Shown: positions 9,021-17,332, numbered from the stretch's first letter. The stretch is DNA of 64,000 bases from Variovorax paradoxus (GCF_024734665.1 NZ_CP102931.1:1858001-1922000), one strand, 5' to 3'. Numbers and translations: made by a program. Notes: generated from the letters alone by a model not told the origin.

Positions 9021-10117
9021 TCGAGGGTGGTGGGGGCGGGTTCGGTATCGAGGCGGGCGCGCAGCGAGTCGAATTCATCGCTCCACTGCGTGCGCCATGC
9101 GCGGCGCTGCGTGTCGTCGATCCACGCACCGTCCAGGCCGTTGTGCATGAAGCCGCGCAGGTCGTCCAGGCCGAAGCCGAAGTCGCGCACCATCATCAGC
9201 CAGGCCTGCGTGGGCGTGACCTTGTGCAGCGTCGGGTCGTCGGTGTTGGGGTGGATGCGCAGGCCCAGGCCGGGCATGCGGCGGATCGGGTGGTCGATGG
9301 CCCATCGCTCGGGCGGCAGCGTGCGCAGGTAGTACGAGTTGGTCGGCACTACCGTGAAGATCACGCCGCGATCAGCACATTCGTGCGCGAAGTCGGGCTG
9401 GTCGACCACCGTGTAGCCGTGGTCGATGCGGTCGACCTGCAGCACGTTTAGCGCGGTGCGCACGTTGGTCCAGGGCATGCCGAACTCGCCCGCGTGCGCG
9501 GTGGTCTTCAGGCCCGCCTTCTTCGCATCGGCATAGGCCTGCGTGAACAGCTCGGGCGGACGGTCGACCTCGCGGTAGTCGATGCCGATGCCGATCACCT
9601 CGTCGCAGCGATGCGCCTTGACCCACTCGACCATCTCCACGGCCGCCTCGGGGCTGGCTTCGCGGTCGATGGCGGCGATGAGGCGGCCGACGATGCCGAA
9701 TTCTTGCTGTGCGTCCTGGATCGCGCGGACGATGGCGCCTTGCGCGAGCGGGTAGGCGATGCCCGACTCGTGCACCGTGCCAGTCGGGTTCCAGAAGAAC
9801 TCGGCGTAGCGCACGTTGTGCGAGGCCGCGTCCTGCAGGTATTCGAGCGTGAGCTGATAGAGATCGCCGGCGCTGCGCACCAGCTGGGCGTCGAGCGCGC
9901 GCAGCACCCGCAGCACGCCGACCGGTTTTTCGCCGCGCGTGTAGAAGCCCTCGATTTCGTCGGCTGCCAGCGGCGAGCCGGCGCGCAGGTTGAGCTGCTT
10001 GAAGGTTTCGTGGCGCACCGTGCCGAACAGGTGGCAATGCAACTCGGCCTTGGGCATGGCGCGGAGCATCGATTCCAGCGTGAAGGGCGCAGTGGGGGCA
10101 GGCGTGGGGCTGGTCAT
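9017..10117 (-). CDS. Adenosine deaminase family protein
   Basis: 366 residues from the ATG at 10117. All metal and catalytic motifs of the adenosine/AMP/adenine deaminase family are present in order: HCH (His27, His29), HAGE (His208, Glu211), DHG (His233) and TDDP (Asp293-Asp294). It hydrolytically deaminates adenosine (or adenine) to inosine (or hypoxanthine) in the cytosol. It is the first gene of an operon with a Bug receptor and an exported nucleoside hydrolase. The divergent LysR gene at 10206 is the likely regulator. Adenine deaminase activity is the main alternative, because family subgroups share these motifs. Confidence 0.9.
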   Translation of the reverse strand: MTSPTPAPTAPFTLESMLRAMPKAELHCHLFGTVRHETFKQLNLRAGSPLAADEIEGFYTRGEKPVGVLRVLRALDAQLVRSAGDLYQLTLEYLQDAASHNVRYAEFFWNPTGTVHESGIAYPLAQGAIVRAIQDAQQEFGIVGRLIAAIDREASPEAAVEMVEWVKAHRCDEVIGIGIDYREVDRPPELFTQAYADAKKAGLKTTAHAGEFGMPWTNVRTALNVLQVDRIDHGYTVVDQPDFAHECADRGVIFTVVPTNSYYLRTLPPERWAIDHPIRRMPGLGLRIHPNTDDPTLHKVTPTQAWLMMVRDFGFGLDDLRGFMHNGLDGAWIDDTQRRAWRTQWSDEFDSLRARLDTEPAPTTLE

Positions 10118-10172
10118 GCTGACCAGTCTAGTAATGGCGTTCTCATAAAGAAAATTTTGAATTTCTATAATT

Positions 10173-10189
10173 TGATTCACTGAATCAAT
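10173..10189. promoter_or_regulatory. Perfect 17-base palindrome in the add/LysR divergent promoter
   Basis: TTGATTCACTGAATCAA has 8-base arms around one base, in an AT-rich patch between the divergent starts at 10117 and 10206. It ends 16 bases before the LysR ATG, so binding would block that gene's ribosome-binding region. It is probably the operator of the neighbouring LysR protein; the assignment is inference. Confidence 0.5.
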
Positions 10190-10205
10190 AACCGGGGATT
10201 CGCCC

Positions 10206-11168
10206 ATGGCCGCCTTGCCCCTGCGTGCGCTCACATTGCGCCAGCTGCAGTTCTTCTCGGTGCTTGTGGAAGAAGGCCAGTTCGGCCGCGCGGCGCGCCG
10301 GCTGGCCATCACGCAGCCGGCCTTGAGCAACGCCATCAAGCAGATGGAGAAATTGCTCGGCGCCGAACTGCTCACGCGCTCCACTCACCGGCTGGAGCTC
10401 ACGCCCGTGGGCGCCGAAGTGCTGGCGCGCACCGACTTCCTGGTCAACACCTTCGAGGTGGCGCTGCGCGACATCGAAAGTACGGTGCAGCGCGGCCGCG
10501 CCTTCGTGCGCATCGGCGTGATTCCCTCGGCCAGCGCGCGCGTGGCGGCTGCTGCCAGCGAGTTTTTGCAGAGCGGGCAGCGCGAGGTGGAGCTGGCCTG
10601 GCGCGATGCCCCCTCGAACACGCTGCTGGCCGAACTGCGCAGCGGGCAGATCGACATGGCGGTGGCCGCCATCACCGAGCCGCCGGGCGGGCTGACCTGC
10701 ATCGACCTGTTCCGCGACCCGCTGGTGCTGGTGGTGCGGCGCGACCATGCGCTGGCAGCGGCCGGCGATGCCCAGTGGGAGGCCATCGGCAAGGAGCGGC
10801 TGGTGCTGTTCGAACGCGGCAGCATGCCCGCGCTGGGAAACCCGGCGCGCGCGCAGTTCGCGCAAGGCCCGGAGCCGTACCGCGTGAGCTATTCCGAAAC
10901 GCTCTATGCGCTGGTGCGCAGCGGGCAGGCGCTGGGCCTGATGCCGCGCCTGTACACCTCGTCGCTGCGCGACCCCGAACTGGTGGTGGTGCCGCTGCTG
11001 AAGCCGCGCGTCGAGCGCCGCGTGGTGTTGGCCTACCTGCCGGGGCCGATGCGCAATGTGGTGGCGCAGGAGTTGATCGCGTTCCTGCGCGAGCGGCTGC
11101 CGCAGGCCGGCGAGGCGATGGTGCGGCGCGTGAGCGGCAAGGGCGTGCGCGCGCGGCGCCAGTCCTAG
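10206..11168 (+). CDS. LysR-type transcriptional regulator (nucleoside operon)
   Basis: 320 residues: N-terminal winged HTH (about 8-66, motif LAITQPALSNAIKQ) and a LysR effector-binding domain. It is divergent from the adenosine deaminase/Bug/nucleoside hydrolase operon and separated from it by 88 bases that hold a perfect 17-base palindrome, so regulation of that operon is the simplest reading. Its stop codon overlaps that of phaZ on the other strand. The effector, perhaps a purine or nucleoside, is not visible. Confidence 0.92.
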   Translation: MAALPLRALTLRQLQFFSVLVEEGQFGRAARRLAITQPALSNAIKQMEKLLGAELLTRSTHRLELTPVGAEVLARTDFLVNTFEVALRDIESTVQRGRAFVRIGVIPSASARVAAAASEFLQSGQREVELAWRDAPSNTLLAELRSGQIDMAVAAITEPPGGLTCIDLFRDPLVLVVRRDHALAAAGDAQWEAIGKERLVLFERGSMPALGNPARAQFAQGPEPYRVSYSETLYALVRSGQALGLMPRLYTSSLRDPELVVVPLLKPRVERRVVLAYLPGPMRNVVAQELIAFLRERLPQAGEAMVRRVSGKGVRARRQS

Positions 11169-12385
11169 CCGTTCAATTCAGCCGCGGCGTGGATCGTCTC
11201 CCGCACGCGCGGATAGATCTGCGCATTCCACTTGCTGCCGCTGAACACCCCGTAGTGCCCCACGCCGGCCTGCAGGTGATGCGTCTTGAGGTACGGCCGG
11301 ATGCCCGTGCAGAGGTCTTGCGCCGCCACTGTCTGGCCCACGGCGCAGATGTCGTCGCGCTCGCCTTCGACCGTCAGCAGCGCGGTGCGGCGGATGGCGG
11401 CGGGGTTCACGGTACGGTCGCCCACGGTGAGCACGCCTCGTGGCAGGTCATACGTCTGGAAGACACGCTCGACGGTCTCCAGGTAGAACTCTGCCGGCAG
11501 GTCGTTCACGGCCAGGTACTCGTCGTAGAAGGTGCCGATGGTGCGGGCCTTCTCGATGTCGCCTTCGACCAGGTGGCTGTACATGTCCTCGAACTGCTTC
11601 TTGTGCCGCTCGGGGTTCATGCTCATGAAGGCCGAGAGCTGCAGGAAGCCCGGGTACACGCGCCGCATCATGCCGGCGTGCGGCCACGGCACGTGGCTGA
11701 TGAGGTTGCGCCGGAACCACTCGATGGGCTTGCTGGTGGCCAGCGTGTTCACACCGGTCGGGTTGATGCGGCAATCGACCGGGCCGGCCATCAGCGTGAG
11801 GCTGCGCGGCGTGGCGGGGTTGTCGTCTTCGGCCATCAGCGCGGTGGCGGCCAGGGCGGCCACGCAGGGCTGGCAGACCGCGACCATGTGCACGCCCGGC
11901 CCCACGGCCTCCAGGAACTGGATGAGCTGCCGCGTGTAGTCGTCCAGGCCGAAGCCGCCGTGCCACAGCGGCACGTCGCGCGCGTTGTGCCAGTCGGTCA
12001 GGTACACGTCGTGGTCGCGCAGCAGCGTGCGCACGGTTTCGCGCAGCAGCGTGGCGAAATGGCCCGAGAGTGGTGCGGCCAGCAGCACCGGCGGATGCAC
12101 CGCATCGGTGTCCTTGCGGAAATGCAGCAGGGTGCCGAAGGGCGAAACGAGGGTCGTCTCCTCGTGCACGGCCACTTCCGCGCCGTCGACCATGACGCTG
12201 TGTATGTCGTAGTCGGGCCGCGTATGGGTCAGCCGCATGCGCGAGAACACCTCGAACTGGGCGGCCATGCGCCGCAATATGGTGCGCTCCGTGCCGTCTT
12301 TCCACAGGGCCTTGCTCATGTACTGCGCCGCGAGCCGCGCCGGAGAGAGCAGGTCGGCTTGGTTCTGGTAGGCCCGGTACAGCAT
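11165..12385 (-). CDS. phaZ: Intracellular polyhydroxyalkanoate depolymerase
   Basis: 406 residues, the usual length of intracellular PHB depolymerases of the Ralstonia PhaZ type. It mobilises stored polyhydroxyalkanoate granules to hydroxyacid monomers. The nucleophile elbow reads VCQPCVAAL, with Cys171 where serine hydrolases have Ser; this is characteristic of the family, whose nucleophile is a cysteine. No signal peptide, consistent with cytosolic action on granules. The ATG at 12385 gives the canonical MLYRAYQNQ start. It is divergent from a GST gene 81 bases away and converges on the LysR gene. Confidence 0.93.
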   Translation of the reverse strand: MLYRAYQNQADLLSPARLAAQYMSKALWKDGTERTILRRMAAQFEVFSRMRLTHTRPDYDIHSVMVDGAEVAVHEETTLVSPFGTLLHFRKDTDAVHPPVLLAAPLSGHFATLLRETVRTLLRDHDVYLTDWHNARDVPLWHGGFGLDDYTRQLIQFLEAVGPGVHMVAVCQPCVAALAATALMAEDDNPATPRSLTLMAGPVDCRINPTGVNTLATSKPIEWFRRNLISHVPWPHAGMMRRVYPGFLQLSAFMSMNPERHKKQFEDMYSHLVEGDIEKARTIGTFYDEYLAVNDLPAEFYLETVERVFQTYDLPRGVLTVGDRTVNPAAIRRTALLTVEGERDDICAVGQTVAAQDLCTGIRPYLKTHHLQAGVGHYGVFSGSKWNAQIYPRVRETIHAAAELNG

Positions 12386-12466
12386 GAATACCTCGCAGGC
12401 AAGTTGTGGGCCAACCGCATGGCATGGCGCTTGCACGCAACGGCACAACGCCCAAGGAGCTTCACG

Positions 12467-13123
12467 ATGGCCAAACCCGTTCTCACCATCAGCAGCAAGA
12501 ACTACGGCGCGTGGGCGCTGCGCGGCTGGCTGATGTGCAGGCTGGCCGGGCTGGACTTCAGCGAGAAGGTCATTCCGCCCGACGATCCGGCCATGAAGGC
12601 TGAGATGCTGCTGCTGTCTTCGTCGATGCTCGTGCCCTCGCTGCAGCACGGCAGCGTGAAGGTGTGGGACACGCTGGCCATCGGCGAATACCTCAACGAG
12701 ATCAAGCCCAAGGCCGGCCTGCTGCCGGACGACGTGGCGGCCCGCGCCCATTGCCGCGCCATCTGCGGTGAGATGCACTCGGGCTTCGGCTCGATGCGCG
12801 GCGCGCTGCCGATGAACATCAAGGCCCATTTCAAGAACTTCAAGGTGTGGTCGCGCGCGCAGGCCGACATCGACCGCATCGTCGCCATCTGGCGCGAATG
12901 CCTCAAGGCGTACGGCGGCCCCTTCCTGTTCGGCAAGCAGCCGGGCATGGCCGACGCGATGTACGCGCCGGTGGTCACGCGCTTCCTGAGCTACGACGTG
13001 GCGCTCGACAACGTGTGCGCGGCCTACTGCAAGCGCGTGATGGAGCTGCCGGCCATGAAGGAATGGGTGACGGCCGCGAAGCAGGAGCCGGAAGAGATCG
13101 ACGAGCTCGACGCGGAGTTCTGA
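12467..13123 (+). CDS. Glutathione S-transferase family protein
   Basis: 218 residues: a thioredoxin-like N-terminal half with a cis-proline region (MLVPSLQHG) followed by DTLAIGEYL, then an all-helical C-terminal half. The Ser/Asn-rich start (TISSKNYGAWALRG) resembles GSTs that use a serine to activate glutathione. AAGGAG lies 7-8 bases before the ATG. It is divergent from phaZ and converges on the DOPA-dioxygenase-like gene. Substrate unknown. Confidence 0.88.
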   Translation: MAKPVLTISSKNYGAWALRGWLMCRLAGLDFSEKVIPPDDPAMKAEMLLLSSSMLVPSLQHGSVKVWDTLAIGEYLNEIKPKAGLLPDDVAARAHCRAICGEMHSGFGSMRGALPMNIKAHFKNFKVWSRAQADIDRIVAIWRECLKAYGGPFLFGKQPGMADAMYAPVVTRFLSYDVALDNVCAAYCKRVMELPAMKEWVTAAKQEPEEIDELDAEF

Positions 13124-13131
13124 GAGCTGGC

Positions 13132-13479
13132 CTAGTGCCGGAACATCCGCAGGTCGAGCGCGCTTTCTTCGCCCAGCCACATGGCGTGCGCCGTGTGGTC
13201 GGCAAAGTCGTCGCCCGTCACGCCGTGCACGAACACGTCGAGCCCGTTGCGGTTGGCGTCGAGCCAGCCGATGACCTGGTCGAACTCGGCGGCGTCGAAG
13301 GCGAGCTGGCAGCTCCAGTGCGGATGCGGCCCCACCAGCCGCTCGTGCACGCGGCCGACCACCACCATCAGCTCGTGGCCCGCGCGCTCGCAGAGGGCGC
13401 GGGCCTGCACCACCGTATCGGGTGCGAAGTAGACGTGGGCGTGGTACTGGGCGTAGAGGTTTTCGGGGCGGCGTGGCAT
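13132..13479 (-). CDS. DOPA 4,5-dioxygenase family protein
   Basis: 115 residues, the length of the small bacterial and fungal DOPA 4,5-dioxygenase-like proteins. His-rich motifs YHAHVYF near residue 12 and PHPHWSCQLAF near residue 52 fit the family's metal-binding pattern. Characterised relatives cleave catechols extradiolically, but many bacterial members have no known substrate. It is the last gene of the cluster that starts with the GbsR-type regulator, 7 bases after the DUF4166 gene. Confidence 0.82.
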   Translation of the reverse strand: MPRRPENLYAQYHAHVYFAPDTVVQARALCERAGHELMVVVGRVHERLVGPHPHWSCQLAFDAAEFDQVIGWLDANRNGLDVFVHGVTGDDFADHTAHAMWLGEESALDLRMFRH

Positions 13480-13486
13480 GGTGCGC

Positions 13487-14116
13487 TCATTGTGGCCCTA
13501 ACCGCGGGCCCAGGTGAAAACGCCCGCTGTAGCGGAACACGTCGCCGAACCAGCGGTGGCGCAGCAGCATCTTCATGGTGAAGTGGTCGGCATCGACGGG
13601 GTCGGGCCGTTCCTCGACATAGGCGGTGCCGAGAAAGAGGCCGAGCGGCAGCGGAATGCGCAGCCCCGCGATGCGCCAGATGTAGCCCATGTCGCGGAAC
13701 ACCACCGCGCCGTCTTCAGCGCTCACCGCCAGGCGCATGCCGATGCCGAAGCGCACGTATTCGATCACCTCGCTGCCTTGCCCCGCGTCGTGTTCCATGT
13801 GCGAGCGGAAGTGGAAGGGCTGCTTGCCCGGGAAGTGGAAGACGCGGTCCCAGTAAAGCTTGGCGTCGTCAGGGTGGCAGCGGTAGTGCACCTCGATTGG
13901 TACGTCTTTGCCCTGGTGCGGAACGAGCGCGCCGAACAGCCGGCCGAAGGGCATCAGCAGCGCGGCCCAGGGGGCGTGCCAGACCTCGTTCATGGTGCCG
14001 CGCACGCACACGTAGTCGTCGGAGAACGGCGTCATCGTGTAGTGGCGGCGGATGACGTCGCCGAGCTGGTCCCACGCGGGGCCGAGCGCCTGCTGGAAGA
14101 CTGGCTGCATCGTCAT
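13487..14116 (-). CDS. DUF4166-domain protein
   Basis: 209 residues that match my recollection of the DUF4166 family across nearly the whole length, including a HYRCHPDDAKLYWDR-like central segment. The start ATG overlaps the stop of the upstream SRPBCC gene by 4 bases, so the two are translationally coupled. No signal peptide; a weakly hydrophobic stretch (GLRIPLPLGLFLG) may associate with membrane. Function unknown. Context: fifth gene in a cluster with regulator, DCC protein, methyltransferase and membrane SRPBCC protein. Confidence 0.8.
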   Translation of the reverse strand: MTMQPVFQQALGPAWDQLGDVIRRHYTMTPFSDDYVCVRGTMNEVWHAPWAALLMPFGRLFGALVPHQGKDVPIEVHYRCHPDDAKLYWDRVFHFPGKQPFHFRSHMEHDAGQGSEVIEYVRFGIGMRLAVSAEDGAVVFRDMGYIWRIAGLRIPLPLGLFLGTAYVEERPDPVDADHFTMKMLLRHRWFGDVFRYSGRFHLGPRLGPQ

Positions 14117-15147
14117 CCTGCTGCCGCCGTCGCGGTGGCTTCGCTGCGCGCCTTGTAGAAGCGCAGGATGTTCTCCGAGGCGTCATTGAGCAGCAGCTGC
14201 ATGACCCGGTCCGCATACCAGTTGAAGCGCGTGCTCAGGCGCCACGACACCTCGACACGCAGCTCCGTGCCGCCGTCACGCGGGGTCAGCGTGTAGGTGG
14301 CGTCGCGCAGGTCGAAATACTGGCCGCCGATCATCACGTGGTCGTCGAGCGCTCCGGCCGGGAAGGAGTCTGGTGAGAAGCGAAAGCGCCACTTCAGCAG
14401 GCGGTTGGGCTGCCACTCGGTGACGATTTCTTCGAAGTGCACGTTCTTCTGCCATTGCACCTGGCGCACGCGGCCCTCGGGTGTGTCGACGGTCACGCCC
14501 GACACCGGCATCGGCACGCCGATGCGGTAGGCCCATGCGTCGCCGACTTCGCTGGGGCGGATGTCGCGCGCGGCGTTGAGTTCGTGCCACACACGTTCGG
14601 CCGGCGCGGCAATGAAGAGCGTGCGCGAGGTGTTCGAGAACTGGTCCGGGTTGGGCAATTGGGGCTCGATGCCGCCGAGCAGCAGCGGCATCAGGGCGAA
14701 GCTGTAGAGCGCGGGCTTGGGCCAGTTGGTGATGCGGCACACGATGCCCATTGCCAGCCCGCCAACGCTGCCCATCACCGCGAACAGCGGAATGATGACG
14801 ATCGCACAGATGATGCCTTCGATGAACACCGCCAGCGTGCCGGTGACGAACAGCGCTGTCGCCACCCAGGGCGCCCAGAGGTAGTAGCCCCAACTGCGCC
14901 GCTCGATGCGCTCGGCCAGGTACACCGTGACCGCGCCGCACACTGCGGGCACGAAGTACACGAACGATCCAAGCATCGGCGAGAAGCGCTGGCCGGGCCC
15001 GCCGCTGAAGAGGACACGCAGCACCAGCGCGACGAGCGCGCCCGCCAGGATCGGCCAGAACCACGCGAAGGGCATGCGACGCCTGGGTTCGGCCTGCTCG
15101 GCGGGGGCGAGCTCGGAGAGCCTGCTTTCTTCGTTGTCGTTGCTCAT
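14113..15147 (-). CDS. Membrane protein with C-terminal SRPBCC (START-like) domain
   Basis: 344 residues from the ATG at 15147. The N-terminal half has several hydrophobic segments (roughly residues 25-47, 55-80, 90-140 and 150-170), so about five membrane helices. From about residue 175 the sequence resembles a polyketide-cyclase/START-like SRPBCC ligand-binding domain (TLFIAAPAERVWHELNAARD). Such domains bind hydrophobic ligands; fusion to a membrane anchor suggests lipid or terpenoid handling, which is inference. It overlaps the DUF4166 gene and follows a methyltransferase by 43 bases. Confidence 0.8.
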   Translation of the reverse strand: MSNDNEESRLSELAPAEQAEPRRRMPFAWFWPILAGALVALVLRVLFSGGPGQRFSPMLGSFVYFVPAVCGAVTVYLAERIERRSWGYYLWAPWVATALFVTGTLAVFIEGIICAIVIIPLFAVMGSVGGLAMGIVCRITNWPKPALYSFALMPLLLGGIEPQLPNPDQFSNTSRTLFIAAPAERVWHELNAARDIRPSEVGDAWAYRIGVPMPVSGVTVDTPEGRVRQVQWQKNVHFEEIVTEWQPNRLLKWRFRFSPDSFPAGALDDHVMIGGQYFDLRDATYTLTPRDGGTELRVEVSWRLSTRFNWYADRVMQLLLNDASENILRFYKARSEATATAAAG

Positions 15148-15190
15148 GTGGAAACCTCTTCTCCTCGTTGTGCTTGTGTTGTTCGTTCTG

Positions 15191-16147
15191 TCAGTCGGCG
15201 CGGCGCTTCGCCGTGACCATGCAGTAGTCGAAGTCGCGCCAGAACATGCCCAGCGCGAGCGCGCAGTAGCTGGCCACGATGTGCTTGCGCCGCCACGGGC
15301 TGAGCTTGCCGCGCGCTTTCCAGAGCTCGGCCAGCGTGAAGCGGGTGGCCAGCACCGGGATGTGCAGCGCACTGGGCGCCACGCGCCAGCGCAGCGACTT
15401 CACCTCGATATCGTCGAAGCCGTGCTCGCGCAGCGCGGCGACGAAGTCTTCGCGCACGGCCAGCGTGGGCACGGCCCAGCTGTCGGCCCACAGGCGGTGC
15501 AGCCAGCTGGCCAGGCGGCCGGGTTGGGGCCGCAGCAGAAAGCCGTCAACGACAGCCAGCCGCGCACCGGGCTTCAGCAGCCGGGCGGCTTCGCGGATGA
15601 AGTCGGCCTTGGCGGTGCCGTCGGCATAGCAGGCGCTTTCGACAGCCCACGCGCCATCGGCCTGCGCGGCGGGCAGGCCGGTGCGTGTGTAGTCGGCTTC
15701 GAGGTGCGCCATGCGGTCGGCCACGCCGGCGGCGGCGTCCAGCTTCGCGGCAATGCGGTTCTGCACGGCGACGTTGGTCACGGTGATGGCGTAGAGCGAT
15801 GGATCGTCGCCGACCAGCGTGCGCGCGGTGGCGCCGGCGCCGCAGCCCATGTCGATCACGCAGCGGCGTGGCGCGGTGCCGGGCTGTGCGTCGCCGAGCT
15901 GCAGCGCGCTGCCGACCACGCGGTTCATCTCCACCAGCATGCCTTCGCGCCGCAGCGGATTCAGTCCCGCGCGCCAGAAGCCGAAGTGCATGTTGTAGCT
16001 GGGGCTCCAGGCGCTGTAGTCGACTGCGACTTCGGTGAAGTAGTCCTGCGTGTCCTCGGACGTGATGGGCGAGCTGGCGTGGCTTGCCGGGGTGCGCAGG
16101 GGCGTTTCGTGCGGCACGCGGAAGTCGGGCTGGAAGACAGTGGGCAT
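15191..16147 (-). CDS. SAM-dependent methyltransferase
   Basis: 318 residues. The SAM-binding motif I is VIDMGCGAGATA (residues 97-108); the upstream stretch with YNMHFGFW resembles cyclopropane-fatty-acid-synthase and tocopherol-methyltransferase-like enzymes that act on lipids or quinone-like substrates. No signal peptide. It is third in the GbsR-headed cluster, 35 bases after the DCC protein and 43 bases before the membrane SRPBCC protein. A small-molecule or lipid C/O-methyltransferase is likely; the substrate is not identifiable. Confidence 0.85.
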   Translation of the reverse strand: MPTVFQPDFRVPHETPLRTPASHASSPITSEDTQDYFTEVAVDYSAWSPSYNMHFGFWRAGLNPLRREGMLVEMNRVVGSALQLGDAQPGTAPRRCVIDMGCGAGATARTLVGDDPSLYAITVTNVAVQNRIAAKLDAAAGVADRMAHLEADYTRTGLPAAQADGAWAVESACYADGTAKADFIREAARLLKPGARLAVVDGFLLRPQPGRLASWLHRLWADSWAVPTLAVREDFVAALREHGFDDIEVKSLRWRVAPSALHIPVLATRFTLAELWKARGKLSPWRRKHIVASYCALALGMFWRDFDYCMVTAKRRAD

Positions 16148-16182
16148 GGCGATTCCCTCGGTGGTTGCTTGTTTGTTGGTTC

Positions 16183-16605
16183 TCAGAGGCGGCAGTTGCC
16201 GTCGTCGCAGGAAGGCGCGACGCGCCCCGCCAGCCGTGCGGCCAGCCAGCGCGGAATGCGATAGCGGTTGCGCGCCAGCAGTGCATAGGCGCGGTCGGCC
16301 AGCGGCGCGACGATCGGCAGGTCGAGCAGGAAGCTGCCGCTCGACAGGCCCACCGCCGTGCGGCAGATGCGGATTGCGGGCACGCCGACGAATACCTGGC
16401 CCGCGGCGTCCGACACGTGGATGGCCGCCATCAGCGCGTCGCGCGGAGCCGGGCCGCTGCTGAACGCCGCTGGCGAGCAGTCGACCAGTTGCAGCCGGCC
16501 CGCCACATCGCGCGCCTTGAGGCTGCCCATTTCAGCCGAGCAGATCGCGCAGCTTGCGTCGAAGTAGATCGTGAGCGGGTAGGCAGGAAGGGCGGTGTGG
16601 CTCAT
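16183..16605 (-). CDS. DCC-family thiol-disulfide oxidoreductase-like protein (DUF393)
   Basis: 140 residues from the ATG at 16605. The defining DxxCxxC motif is present (Asp16, Cys19, Cys22), near the start as in the DUF393/DCC family, whose members are proposed thiol-disulfide oxidoreductases. A further DGNC lies at the C-terminus. A TTG start 30 bases upstream is possible, but it would fall inside the palindromic operator-like element 16626-16643, so I prefer the ATG. It is the first structural gene after the regulator. Confidence 0.85.
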   Translation of the reverse strand: MSHTALPAYPLTIYFDASCAICSAEMGSLKARDVAGRLQLVDCSPAAFSSGPAPRDALMAAIHVSDAAGQVFVGVPAIRICRTAVGLSSGSFLLDLPIVAPLADRAYALLARNRYRIPRWLAARLAGRVAPSCDDGNCRL

Positions 16606-16625
16606 GGTGCTTTGGGTTCTCGATA

Positions 16626-16643
16626 TTTCTGTCAAAACAGAAA
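16626..16643. promoter_or_regulatory. Operator-like palindrome before the DCC gene
   Basis: TTTCTGTCAAAACAGAAA: 7-base perfect arms around CAAA, 20 bases upstream of the DCC ATG. A near copy (TTTCTGTCAA, then GAGAAA) lies before the GbsR-type gene at 17279-17300. Two related palindromes, each next to a start in one cluster, are best explained as binding sites of the cluster's own regulator. Confidence 0.5.
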
Positions 16644-16664
16644 CCGATGGGCAAAAAAAGGGCC

Positions 16665-17255
16665 TCAGATCATCGGCAGGCTGGCATGGTGCGCGTCCGG
16701 GTCTGCGTCCTTGCCCTTGTCGGTCGAAGCTGCATCACCGCGCACGAATCTTTGCACGCTCGCGCCCAGCGTCATCACCTTGTCGAGCGTGCCGGGCGAC
16801 AGCCGCAGCATTTCGTCGGCCCAGGTGGCGAGCTTGTCCATGAGTTCCATGGTGGAGCGGATGCGGTCCTGCGCATCGGCCGGTTCCTTCTGGAAGTCGG
16901 GGCTGGAGACCAGCTCGCGCAGCACGCGCACGGTGGGGTCGAATTCGCGTTCCTTGCGCTCGCGCACGACGGTGCGGAACAGCTCCCACACGTCGACGCT
17001 GGTCTCGAAATAGTCGCGCCGGTCGCCCAGCGTGTGGGTCACGCGCACGAGATTCCAGGCCTGCAGCTCCTTCAGGCTGTTGCTGATGTTGGAGCGGGCG
17101 ACGCCGAGCGTGTCGCACAGCTCCTCGGCGTTCATGGGCTTGCCGTGCGCGAAGAGCAGGGCGTGGATCTGCGAGACGGTGCGGTTGACGCCCCACATGG
17201 AGCCCATTTCGCCCCAGTGCAGGACGAACTTGCGTTGAATGTCGGTGAGTTCCAT
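16665..17255 (-). CDS. GbsR/MarR-type transcriptional regulator
   Basis: 196 residues from the ATG at 17255. A winged HTH occupies about residues 20-90 (LCDTLGVARSNISNSLKELQ is the helix-turn-helix), followed by a helical dimerisation region, as in the GbsR subgroup of the MarR superfamily. It heads the minus-strand cluster DCC, methyltransferase, SRPBCC, DUF4166 and DOPA-dioxygenase-like. Related palindromes lie 24 bases before its own start and before the DCC gene, suggesting autoregulation and cluster control. Divergent from the radical SAM gene. Confidence 0.88.
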   Translation of the reverse strand: MELTDIQRKFVLHWGEMGSMWGVNRTVSQIHALLFAHGKPMNAEELCDTLGVARSNISNSLKELQAWNLVRVTHTLGDRRDYFETSVDVWELFRTVVRERKEREFDPTVRVLRELVSSPDFQKEPADAQDRIRSTMELMDKLATWADEMLRLSPGTLDKVMTLGASVQRFVRGDAASTDKGKDADPDAHHASLPMI

Positions 17256-17278
17256 GGCGTCGAGTTTAGGATTTACGA

Positions 17279-17300
17279 AATTTCTGTCAATAGAGAAATT
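17279..17300. promoter_or_regulatory. Operator-like inverted repeat before the GbsR-type gene
   Basis: AATTTCT (17279-17285) and AGAAATT (17294-17300) form 7-base perfect arms 8 bases apart. The core TTTCTGTCAA is shared with the palindrome before the DCC gene. It lies 24 bases upstream of the regulator's ATG. Likely autoregulatory site; inference. Confidence 0.5.
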
Positions 17301-17332
17301 GAAAAACTGGCGACAACGGTGAATCAGTGGAA

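Noticed and set aside
16606..16635. TTG at 16635 as start of the DCC gene
   Set aside because: It would begin inside the operator-like palindrome and add residues without family similarity.
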